This document shows positions 7,656 through 14,916 of a DNA stretch of 35,110 bases, piece after piece. Location: assembly GCA_000433875.1 (NCBI GenBank), contig HF993333.1, positions 890-35,999 on the forward strand, given 5' to 3'. Under the pieces are notes generated by a model that had not been told where the DNA came from, made no database searches, and was given only the letters and a program-made list of their open reading frames with translations. The translations under genes were made by a program, and so were the position numbers. Numbering within the stretch: position 1 is the first letter of the stretch; every line of letters starts with the position of its first letter. This DNA is from Firmicutes bacterium CAG:884 (lineage in GTDB: Bacteria; Bacillota_I; Bacilli_A; RF39; UBA660).

Positions 7656-9116
7656 ATGAAAAAGTTAATATATATAATAATAGGTATTTTTACATTGATG
7701 TTTGCAACTTTACCTTTTTTGAGTAATAGTATGCATTCATCAAGGAATCCTTATACTTATTATAGGGTTTATTATAATGGAGAGCTACTTGGTACAGTTA
7801 AGTCTGAGGATGAACTTCTTAATTATATAAATGATAATAATGATGAATATAAGAAAAAATATGGTGTTAGTAATGTATATAAGCCTAATAATTTACTTAT
7901 AAAATCGTATAAAACTTATGATAGCGTTGTTGATGATACTTATAGTGTTTATAGGAAAATAGAGGCTCTTGCTAGTTTTACTTTGAAGGGTTATGAGTTT
8001 TTGATTTCAAATAATGATAATACTGAGAGTATATATGTTTTAGATGAAAAGGTTTTTAATGATGCGATTGAGGCTGTTATTAAGACTTTCGTTGATAGTG
8101 AAGAGTATGAGAATTATAAAAGGGGCGAGAATAAGTCTTTGAACAAGATAGATAATGTTTATGTTAAGGAAAATATTAGTTATAAGGAAGTTTATATTCC
8201 TGTAAGTGCGAATATTTATACTGATTATTTATCGCTTGCTTCTCATTTATTGTATGGTGATAATCCGAAGGTGAAAAAATATACTGTTAAACTTGGGGAT
8301 ACAATTGAGAGTGTTTCTTTTGCGAATCAGATTAGTACAGGGGACTTTTTGCTTTCTAATCCGGAATATACGAGTGTAGATAATTTACTTGCTGTTAATA
8401 CGAGTGTTACGATTAAACCTTTAAAGCCTTCTATAAATGTTGTTGTTGAAAAATATGAGACAACTGAGGATGTTAAGAATTATAGTGTTGAGACTACTTA
8501 TGATGATCAAAAGAATCAACAGTATTATAAGGTTGTTCGTAAGGGTGAGAATGGTTATGAGAGAATTACGCGTAGGATTGAGACTATTAATGGTGTCGAT
8601 ACTTATGTTTTAACTTTATCAAAAGAAGAATTAAAGCCTTCAATTTCTCAGATTGATGTTAAGGGTAGTAAGATTATTTCTAAGGTTGGTGGTTCTAGTT
8701 GGGGCTGGCCGACTGAGAGTGGTTATTATGTAATTGATAGATATAGATATCGTTATAGTCCGGTATATGGTTATTATGAACTTCATACTGGTTTAGATAT
8801 TACGGGTACTGGTTGTTATTCTAAGATATATGCTGCAAATAACGGTGAGGTTATAATGGCAAATAAGGTTGATAATGGTTCATATGGTTTGTTTGTTGTT
8901 ATTAATCATCATAATGGTTATAGTACTTTATATGGTCATATGATAAAGGTTAATGTTAATGTTGGTGAGATTGTTGAGAAGGGACAGGTTATTGGTCTTA
9001 TGGGTTCAACGGGTGATTCAACTGGTTGCCATTTACATTTTGAGTTATGGAGTGGTTATCCTTGGGCATATGGTCATAGGTTAAATCCTAATGTAATATC
9101 AACTTATAATAAATAA
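7656..9116 (+). CDS. Membrane-anchored M23 peptidase with LysM-like and G5 domains
   Basis: This enzyme is a lysostaphin-type zinc endopeptidase that cleaves peptidoglycan cross-bridges outside the membrane. An N-terminal signal anchor (MKKLIYIIIGIFTLMFATLPFL) precedes a region of about 180 residues with no clear family. Then come a LysM-like segment (KKYTVKLGDTIESVS, around 209-260), a G5-like domain (about 265-345) and the M23 domain. Zinc ligands are HTGLD (H377, D381) and HLHFE (H461), with LYGH (H428) as the catalytic histidine. Start chosen at ATG 7656, with GGTGA just upstream; TTG 7644 and GTG 7647 are in frame but lack a Shine-Dalgarno sequence. The layout matches cell-wall remodelling or sporulation/division hydrolases. 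A strong terminator follows. Confidence 0.92.
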   Translation: MKKLIYIIIGIFTLMFATLPFLSNSMHSSRNPYTYYRVYYNGELLGTVKSEDELLNYINDNNDEYKKKYGVSNVYKPNNLLIKSYKTYDSVVDDTYSVYRKIEALASFTLKGYEFLISNNDNTESIYVLDEKVFNDAIEAVIKTFVDSEEYENYKRGENKSLNKIDNVYVKENISYKEVYIPVSANIYTDYLSLASHLLYGDNPKVKKYTVKLGDTIESVSFANQISTGDFLLSNPEYTSVDNLLAVNTSVTIKPLKPSINVVVEKYETTEDVKNYSVETTYDDQKNQQYYKVVRKGENGYERITRRIETINGVDTYVLTLSKEELKPSISQIDVKGSKIISKVGGSSWGWPTESGYYVIDRYRYRYSPVYGYYELHTGLDITGTGCYSKIYAANNGEVIMANKVDNGSYGLFVVINHHNGYSTLYGHMIKVNVNVGEIVEKGQVIGLMGSTGDSTGCHLHFELWSGYPWAYGHRLNPNVISTYNK

Positions 9117-9120
9117 TATT

Positions 9121-9149
9121 AAATGTAGACAGATGTGTCTACATTTTTT
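9121..9149 (+). terminator. Rho-independent terminator after the M23 gene
   Basis: An 11-bp perfect stem AAATGTAGACA/TGTCTACATTT with a GATG loop and a T6 tract. Confidence 0.88.
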
Positions 9150-9164
9150 GTTGTAATGTAAAAT

Positions 9165-9449
9165 ATGTTTTCTAGTTGTTCATCCTTAACAAGCTTAGAT
9201 TTAAGTAGTTTTAATACATCAAATGTAATGATTATGTTAAATATGTTTTGTGATTGTTCAAAGCTAACGACGACAATCAATATAATTGGTAGTAGAGTAA
9301 CAAATTTTAGTTCTATATTTTATGACGCTGCAACTGATCCTAATGCAAAAATAGTTGTAAATTATACATCTAAAATAGAATCATTAGTAGATAAAATGAT
9401 TGCAAACAAATCATCTAATAGTAATGTAGTTAAAGGAAAACAAATATAA
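9165..9449 (+). pseudogene. Truncated BspA-like (DUF285) remnant
   Basis: The frame begins mid-repeat with MFSSCSSLTSLDLSSFNTSN, then carries a degenerate repeat and a tail that parallels the end of the gene at 2-634 (TTINI..., INYTS / VNYTS, ending VKGKQI versus VKGKLI). There is no signal peptide and no Shine-Dalgarno sequence in front of the ATG, and an in-frame TAA lies just upstream. I read it as the 3' end of a lost surface-protein gene, left directly behind the M23 terminator. A separate terminator follows, which an active or formerly active gene would have. Confidence 0.7.
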
Positions 9450-9454
9450 TGATC

Positions 9455-9485
9455 AATCTTCTATAATAATAGAAGATTTTTTTTT
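9455..9485 (+). terminator. Terminator after the BspA remnant
   Basis: A 10-bp stem AATCTTCTAT/ATAGAAGATT with an AATA loop and a long T run. Confidence 0.85.
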
Positions 9486-9516
9486 ATAAAAAATTATTTT
9501 TTTTAATTATGACATA

Positions 9517-10153
9517 ATGCATATAAAAGAAATGATTATGAAAGAAATATATAAATTAGTAGAAAAGAAAGAGCTAAATATATGTCAAATAGTTTGCTAT
9601 AAAGATAATAAAAAACATATTCAGAAAAATGGAATAATTATAAACATAATGATGTAGTTCATATAATGTCTACTTTTCTAAAAGTATTGTATTTTTATTA
9701 TTTGGAAATAGGAAACGTAAAACCTTATTATGCAAAAACTAAAGGAACACATAAAGAGTTAATAATGAATAGAAAATTAAAATCACATATTTGGTTTGTA
9801 GATGCTAGAGAAGTTGGAACTATATGATATGGACTGTGTTTATCAGCAAATGATTTAGCTCGAATAGGTTTATTATGTTTAAATAAAAGAAAATATAATG
9901 GTAAACCAATAATTTCTGAAAATTATATTGATGAAATGATAAAATAAACAGAAATTAAAAATGGCAATTTTAGGAAAATATCATATGGATTATTATGGTA
10001 GATTATTGATTCTAAAAAAAATATATACCGCAATGGGTAATAGTGCTAATATATATAAATAATTCTAATAACTTTGTATGTGGAATAACAGCATATTTTA
10101 AACCTTCAATATTTGATAGGATTGATTTTACACAAAAATATTTAGATAAATAA
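9517..10153 (+). pseudogene. Decayed serine hydrolase (beta-lactamase/PBP-like fold)
   Basis: No long frame is open here, but pieces of a class C beta-lactamase-like serine hydrolase (PF00144 type) can be read across frames. The N-terminal piece IYKLVEKKELNICQIVCYKD is in one frame. WNNYKHNDVVHIMST is in the next, running into the SxxK region where a further shift gives KSIVFLLFG. After an apparent deletion and an in-frame TGA, YGLCLSANDLARIG and NGKPIISENYIDEMIK follow. The C-terminal NNFVCGITAYFKPSIFD-type end is in a third frame. At least three shifts or stops plus a shortened middle make it non-functional. The SxxK nucleophile region is near 9665-9700. Whether it was a lactamase or an esterase cannot be said. 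Confidence 0.65.
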
Positions 10154-10192
10154 AACTCAACTTATGCTTTAGTTTTTTCAACCTTTAATTTA

Positions 10193-10221
10193 TTGATATT
10201 CTATATAGTGACTAGTACAAT
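10193..10221 (+). promoter_or_regulatory. Promoter of the rhodanese-like gene
   Basis: TTGATA and TACAAT are spaced by exactly 17 bases. Transcription would start near 10228, within or just before AAGGAAAGGAGAG, leaving a very short leader. Confidence 0.65.
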
Positions 10222-10239
10222 AAAAAGGAAAGGAGAGAT

Positions 10240-10935
10240 AAAGCGAAAAAAAGTATACTATTAGTAATAGTAAGTGTTTTAATTGGAGGATTTGGTGGTT
10301 TTTTAATATTTCATAATGCTGAAAAACCATTACCTAAACAAGAAAAATCAGAGGGGTTAAGAGGTACATATGATATTGATAAAAATATTAATGAAAAAAC
10401 AATTGATAACTATTTAGGAAGAAAAGATACCGTATATCGTGATGTTAGATTATTAGAAGATACAGCAACTTGGGAAAATAAAGGTGGTGAAAGAAACTTA
10501 ACAGGATTTGTAGAAGGTTTTGAAGTAATACCATATGCTTATTTAACTGAATTCCCACAAGCTTATATTGATCAAAAAACAAGTGAAAATGTAACAGGAT
10601 TATATAAAGGTAAAACTTTATTTAGTTTAGATGAAGAAGGAAATTATATTCCTAATTATAAAGAATCAATGGAAATATTAGAGTATTTATTTCCAAAAGA
10701 TAAAAACATATTTATAATGTGTGGAGCTGGAGGATACGCTAATTTTACAAAACAAATGTTAGTAAAATTAGGATGGGATAAAGAAAAAATATATAATGTT
10801 GGTGGTTATTGGAATTATGAAGGAAATCGTAGTATAAGTACTGTAAATAATAATGGCAATGGAATAAAATATGATTTTTGGAAAGTAAATTATCATAATA
10901 TTGATTTTAATAAATTAACAAAAATAGAAAAATAA
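10240..10935 (+). CDS. Membrane-anchored rhodanese-like protein lacking a start codon
   Basis: A frame of 231 codons without a stop encodes an N-terminal membrane anchor (about residues 5-24, SILLVIVSVLIGGFGGFLIF) and a rhodanese-like domain. Candidate active-site loop: MCGAGGYANFTKQML, Cys about residue 161 counted from 10240; the GWDKEKIYNVGGYWNYEG end is typical of such domains. The family carries sulfur or phosphate on the cysteine; here it would act outside the membrane. No ATG, GTG or TTG lies in frame between the upstream stop (10213) and the anchor; the first in-frame ATG (10669) would remove most of the protein. ATA at 10238 followed by a run of seven A looks like ATG with one A missing. 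Either a rare start is used or the gene was recently inactivated. Confidence 0.6.
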   Translation, partial: KAKKSILLVIVSVLIGGFGGFLIFHNAEKPLPKQEKSEGLRGTYDIDKNINEKTIDNYLGRKDTVYRDVRLLEDTATWENKGGERNLTGFVEGFEVIPYAYLTEFPQAYIDQKTSENVTGLYKGKTLFSLDEEGNYIPNYKESMEILEYLFPKDKNIFIMCGAGGYANFTKQMLVKLGWDKEKIYNVGGYWNYEGNRSISTVNNNGNGIKYDFWKVNYHNIDFNKLTKIEK

Positions 10936-10960
10936 TGTAAGAATTATCTTACATTTTTTT
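10934..10960 (+). terminator. Terminator after the rhodanese-like gene
   Basis: AATGTAAGA/TCTTACATT stem with an ATTA loop, then T7; it begins at the stop codon. Confidence 0.82.
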
Positions 10961-10967
10961 GTTTAAA

Positions 10968-10976
10968 TGATATAAT
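10968..10976 (+). promoter_or_regulatory. Extended -10 for the GNAT gene
   Basis: TGATATAAT, 15 bases before the ATG at 10992; a possible -35 TTACAT lies 16 bases upstream of the TATAAT, inside the preceding terminator. Confidence 0.5.
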
Positions 10977-10991
10977 GAGTGAGGTGATAGT

Positions 10992-11504
10992 ATGGAAAAT
11001 TATAAATGTTTAATTGCTTCAAAAGACCTTATAATTAAAAAGTGGGATCAAGAAATTAAAAACCATAATTATGCAAATGATTGGATTATGTTTAAAGAAG
11101 AGTCACTTAATAATTTAGAAACAAGAATAGTATATATGGGACTAATTGATGAGAAAATTATAACTGAAGCAACAGCAATAATATCAGAAAATGATTTAAA
11201 TATGCAAAATAAAGATAATTTAGTTGGAAATGGTAAGGTTTATTTAACTGCTTTTAGAACAAAAAAAGAATATGAAAATAAAGGGTACTTTTCAAAATTG
11301 TATAGATTTATGGAAAATGATTTAAAGGAACGAGGATTTAAAATATTAACGCTCGGTGTTGAACCAAAAGAGGTAAGAAATATGCAAATATATTTTAAAT
11401 GGGGATATATAAATTATATAAAAACTGATTATGAATATTATCCAAGTGGGGAAAAGATACTTGTAAATTATTATGAGAAAAAATTAAAAACTTTTGATGT
11501 TTAA
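10992..11504 (+). CDS. GNAT family N-acetyltransferase
   Basis: This 170-residue protein has the GNAT core: a beta strand (KVYLTAFRTKKEYENKG), the acetyl-CoA-binding turn in ENKGYFSKLYRFMEN (around 95-112; the usual Q/RxxGxG/A is reduced to ENKGYF), and a final ERGFKILTLGVEP...MQIYFKWGY that matches the late GNAT strand and helix. It should acetylate an amine using acetyl-CoA; the substrate is unknown. A good GAGGTGATAG Shine-Dalgarno sequence sits before the ATG. The gene has its own promoter and terminator. Confidence 0.78.
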   Translation: MENYKCLIASKDLIIKKWDQEIKNHNYANDWIMFKEESLNNLETRIVYMGLIDEKIITEATAIISENDLNMQNKDNLVGNGKVYLTAFRTKKEYENKGYFSKLYRFMENDLKERGFKILTLGVEPKEVRNMQIYFKWGYINYIKTDYEYYPSGEKILVNYYEKKLKTFDV

Positions 11505-11506
11505 AT

Positions 11507-11527
11507 GATGTAAAAACATCTTTTTTT
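11507..11527 (+). terminator. Weak terminator after the GNAT gene
   Basis: GATGT/ACATC stem with an AAAA loop and a T7 tract. Confidence 0.6.
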
Positions 11528-11540
11528 AATAAACAAAATA

Positions 11541-11549
11541 TGATATAAT
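11541..11549 (+). promoter_or_regulatory. Extended -10 for yqeG-yqeH
   Basis: TGATATAAT, 38 bases before the yqeG start, which itself follows AGAAGGAGAT. Confidence 0.5.
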
Positions 11550-11586
11550 AAAAGGGTATTTGAAAGTACATAGAAGGAGATAAATT

Positions 11587-12108
11587 ATGGAACAATATAT
11601 ACCAGATATTTATCAAAAAAGCATTTATACAATAAATTATGAGAAATTAATCGATAGAGGAATAAAATGTCTTCTATTTGATTTAGATAATACAATCGCA
11701 CCTATAGGTGTAAAATCACCGAATCAAAAATCTAAAGAATTATTTGAAGAATTAAAGAAAATGGGATTTCAAATTATTATTTTTTCTAATAGTGGACCTA
11801 AAAGACTTGAACCCTTTAAAGAAGAATTGAAAGTTCAAGTACATCCACATTCAATGAAGCCATTAAAAAGAAATTTTATTAAAATAATGAAAAAATATGA
11901 ATTAAAAGATAGTGAACTTGCAATTATTGGTGATCAGTTTTTAACAGATATAATCGGTGGTAATAAAGTTGGAATAACTACAATATTAGTAAATCCTATT
12001 GGTTTAAAAGATTTTTTCTTTACAAAAATAAATCGTATAAGAGAAAAAAGAATAATGGATAAATTGGGCAAAAACTTGTTATTTGTAAAAGGAAGATATT
12101 ATGACTAA
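11587..12108 (+). CDS. yqeG: YqeG family HAD IIIA-type phosphatase
   Basis: This is a small HAD-superfamily hydrolase without a cap (subfamily IIIA). The nucleophile motif is LLFDLDNTIAP (D32, D34), motif II is FSNSG (about 66-70), motif III the KPLKRNF lysine and motif IV IIGDQFLTDI (D116, D121). The 173-residue length fits YqeG. In Bacillota it is encoded next to the GTPase YqeH, as here, where the two overlap by 8 bases (ATGACTAA). The conserved neighbourhood links it to ribosome or RNA-related housekeeping, but its substrate is not established. The genes that follow yqeH in Bacillus (aroE, yqeI, nadD) are absent here. Confidence 0.9.
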   Translation: MEQYIPDIYQKSIYTINYEKLIDRGIKCLLFDLDNTIAPIGVKSPNQKSKELFEELKKMGFQIIIFSNSGPKRLEPFKEELKVQVHPHSMKPLKRNFIKIMKKYELKDSELAIIGDQFLTDIIGGNKVGITTILVNPIGLKDFFFTKINRIREKRIMDKLGKNLLFVKGRYYD

Positions 12109-13063
12109 AAAATGTATAGGATGTGGAGCAGAATTAACTCTTGAAAAAGGCAAATTAGGGTACACTAAAGATATTGAATCAGATTTATGTATGAGATGCT
12201 TTAATATTAAAAATTATAATAAATATGAAAAAGTAGATCATTTAGAAGAAATAAATACAATTATAAAAGAAGTAAAAGCATCAAATGACATTGTTATATT
12301 TGTGGTAGATGTATTTAATTTAAGTAATAAAATAAAAGAAATAGTTGATTATTTAAATAATAATGTTATATTATGTATTACAAAATATGATTTAGTTGAT
12401 ATTGATGAAAGTAAAATATTAAATTACTTAAATATTAATACATTAGGTACAATTGTAATAAGTTCAAAAAATAATTATAATTTAGATAATTTAATGGAAT
12501 TAATTGAAGAAAATAAGAAAAGCAATAATGTTTATTTGGTAGGATATACAAATGCTGGAAAATCGACATTAATAAATAAAATTATTAAAAATTATAGTAA
12601 TAATAATTATGAACTAACAACAAGTGTTCTTCCATCAACAACGCTTAATTTTGTTAAAGTAAATGTAAATGATAATCTAACATTAATAGATACACCAGGA
12701 ATAATAGTAAGTAATATAATTGATTATTTAGATGAAGAAGAAATAAAAAAAGTAATACCAAAGAAAAAAATTAAACCACAAATATATCAAATAAAAACAG
12801 AACAAACAATAATGGTTGATAATTTTTTAGGAATAAAAATAAAGCCATACAATACAGTTGTTTTTTATGGAGCGGATGGATTAAAATATACAAGATATTA
12901 TAATGATATAGAAACAAGTTTGAAAATCAAAAAAATTAAGGTTTCAGATAATAGTGAACTTATTGTAAATGGTTTTGGAATAATTAAAATAAAAAAACAA
13001 ACAGAAGTTCAATTATATTTGCAGGGTAATATTGATATAGAAATAAGGAAGGCTTTATTTTAA
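12101..13063 (+). CDS. yqeH: Circularly permuted ribosome-biogenesis GTPase YqeH
   Basis: YqeH assists assembly of the small ribosomal subunit. The N-terminal zinc finger is C5-x2-C8 and C30-x2-C33. The GTPase motifs come in permuted order: G4 TKYD (about residue 98-102), G5 SSK, then G1 GYTNAGKST (about 148-156), and G3 DTPG (about 196). The C-terminal 110 residues form the RNA-binding tail usual in the family. At 320 residues it is slightly shorter than the Bacillus protein (about 366). Its start overlaps the end of yqeG, so translation is probably coupled. A terminator directly follows. Confidence 0.93.
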   Translation: MTKKCIGCGAELTLEKGKLGYTKDIESDLCMRCFNIKNYNKYEKVDHLEEINTIIKEVKASNDIVIFVVDVFNLSNKIKEIVDYLNNNVILCITKYDLVDIDESKILNYLNINTLGTIVISSKNNYNLDNLMELIEENKKSNNVYLVGYTNAGKSTLINKIIKNYSNNNYELTTSVLPSTTLNFVKVNVNDNLTLIDTPGIIVSNIIDYLDEEEIKKVIPKKKIKPQIYQIKTEQTIMVDNFLGIKIKPYNTVVFYGADGLKYTRYYNDIETSLKIKKIKVSDNSELIVNGFGIIKIKKQTEVQLYLQGNIDIEIRKALF

Positions 13064-13064
13064 G

Positions 13065-13096
13065 AAGAAATATTAAAAAAATAATATTTCTTTTTT
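13065..13096 (+). terminator. Terminator after yqeH
   Basis: A 10-bp stem AAGAAATATT/AATATTTCTT with an 8-base A-rich loop and T6. Confidence 0.82.
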
Positions 13097-13140
13097 GGTT
13101 ATAATATTGTATAATAGAATTATGATAAGGATGTGTTAAA

Positions 13141-14916
13141 ATGTTAGGAACAATAATTGCAGTAGAAGAAAATATGGTATATGTAAAGTTAAATCCACAA
13201 GTTACTAATATAGGTAATATTGCTAATTCATTTGTTGTATTTGAAAGTAGTGCAAGTAATATAGTTGGTGAAGTTATAAATGTAAAAGAAAATATTTTAC
13301 ATATTAATTTAGTAGGTCAAATAAAAGATAATGTATTTGTTACAGGAATATCTAAAAAGCCTTCGCTTGATTCAGCTGTTAAAGTAATATCTAAAGAAAA
13401 AATACCATTTATAATAGGTATGCCAACATATAAAGAAAATAGAGATCTTTTACTTGGAACAAGTCCAATATATGATAATGTACAAATAGGTGTTAATGTA
13501 AATGATTTCTTTAGTAAACATTTTGCAATAATTGGATCAACAGGATCAGGAAAATCTTGTGGTGTAGCTAGAATATTTCAAAATTTATTCAGTAAAAAAA
13601 TGAGTGTTCCATATAAAGCATCGATCTTTTTATTTGATGCTTATGGAGAATATCATAATGCATTCAAAGATATAAACAAAATAAATCCTAATATTAATTT
13701 TAAAGCATATACAACTAATATAAAAGGCGATACGGAAATAATGAGAATACCATTATGGTTTTTAGGAGTTGATGATATAGCGCTTTTATTAAATGCAGAA
13801 AAAGCTAATCAATTAACAATAATTGAAAAGGCTTTAAAATATGTAACAATATTTGGAAGAGAAGAGACAAGTGTAATAAAGTATAAAAATGATATAATTG
13901 CTAGGGCTTTACTTGATATACTTGCAAGTGGTAATTCACCAGCTCAAATAAGAGATCAAGTATTTTCAGTATTATCATACTATAATACAAGTGAATTGAA
14001 TTTGGAAACACCAGTTGTACAACCAGGTTATACAAGACCGTTAAAACAATGTTTTTTGATAGATGCAACAGGTAAAATAAGAGATATGGAATTGGTAACT
14101 AATATAATGAATGGTTATTTATTAGAGGAATATAGCTTAGAATTACCAGATGGTTCATTTAAATATACACTAAAAGATCTAAAGGATGCTTTTGAATTTG
14201 CTTTAATAAGCGAAGGAGTATTAAAAAGTCAAAAAATATATGATGATTTAAATATATTAAAAGTAAGATTGCATACACTTTTAAATAGCGATAATCATAT
14301 TTATTTTGATTATCCAGAATATATAACAAAAGAAAAATATATTAGAAATCTTATGACAGCACCTAATGGAAGAAAAGCTCAAATAATTAATTTTAATATA
14401 AATTATATTGATGATCGCTTAGCTAAAACTATAACAAAAATATATGCAAAATTATTATTTGATTATTCTAAAAATATGGAACAAAAAGCATCATTTCCAT
14501 TCCATATTGTACTTGAAGAAGCTCATAGATATGTTCAAAATGATAATGATATATATTTGCTTGGATATAATATATTTGACCGAATAACAAAAGAAGGAAG
14601 AAAGTATGGTGTATTGCTTGGTTTGATAACACAAAGACCATCAGAATTATCAGAAACAGCAATATCACAATGTTCTAACTTTTTGATATTTAAAGTCCAA
14701 CATCCAAAAGATGTAGGATATATAAAAGAAATGGTACCAAATATAACGGAAGAAGAAATTAAAAAAATAAAAATGCTACCACCAGGAATGTGTATGGCTT
14801 TTGGAAGTGGATTTAAGTTGCCAGTACTTGTAAAGTTTGCGATGCCAAATCCAGAACCAAATTCAAGATCAGCTAATATAACAGAATCTTGGTTTGTAGA
14901 TGTAGGAGGAAAATAG
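13141..14916 (+). CDS. HerA-type hexameric ATPase/translocase
   Basis: HerA-like ATPases are hexameric DNA translocases of the FtsK-HerA superfamily. The N-terminal ~110 residues are beta-rich (HAS-barrel type, LGTIIAVEENMVYVKL). The motor has Walker A GSTGSGKS (132-139), Walker B HIVLEEAHR (about 455-463) and the sensor/arginine segment LITQRPSELSETAISQC (near 495). In archaea and in defence systems HerA works with a nuclease such as NurA, but no such gene is adjacent. Here it precedes nifJ, whose GTG overlaps the last base of its stop (TAGTG), so both come from one transcript. A TATAAT lies at 13110-13115. Role probably chromosomal DNA processing; this is inference. Confidence 0.85.
   Translation: MLGTIIAVEENMVYVKLNPQVTNIGNIANSFVVFESSASNIVGEVINVKENILHINLVGQIKDNVFVTGISKKPSLDSAVKVISKEKIPFIIGMPTYKENRDLLLGTSPIYDNVQIGVNVNDFFSKHFAIIGSTGSGKSCGVARIFQNLFSKKMSVPYKASIFLFDAYGEYHNAFKDINKINPNINFKAYTTNIKGDTEIMRIPLWFLGVDDIALLLNAEKANQLTIIEKALKYVTIFGREETSVIKYKNDIIARALLDILASGNSPAQIRDQVFSVLSYYNTSELNLETPVVQPGYTRPLKQCFLIDATGKIRDMELVTNIMNGYLLEEYSLELPDGSFKYTLKDLKDAFEFALISEGVLKSQKIYDDLNILKVRLHTLLNSDNHIYFDYPEYITKEKYIRNLMTAPNGRKAQIINFNINYIDDRLAKTITKIYAKLLFDYSKNMEQKASFPFHIVLEEAHRYVQNDNDIYLLGYNIFDRITKEGRKYGVLLGLITQRPSELSETAISQCSNFLIFKVQHPKDVGYIKEMVPNITEEEIKKIKMLPPGMCMAFGSGFKLPVLVKFAMPNPEPNSRSANITESWFVDVGGK

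Noticed and set aside
9517..10153. TGA recoded as tryptophan, which might rescue the hydrolase frame
   Set aside because: Frameshifts and TAG/TAA stops remain, and TGA ends several intact genes here, so it is a normal stop.
14889..14915. TTG start extending nifJ by 9 codons into herA
   Set aside because: No Shine-Dalgarno sequence for it, while GTG 14916 has AGGAGG at ideal distance and yields the normal family N-terminus.
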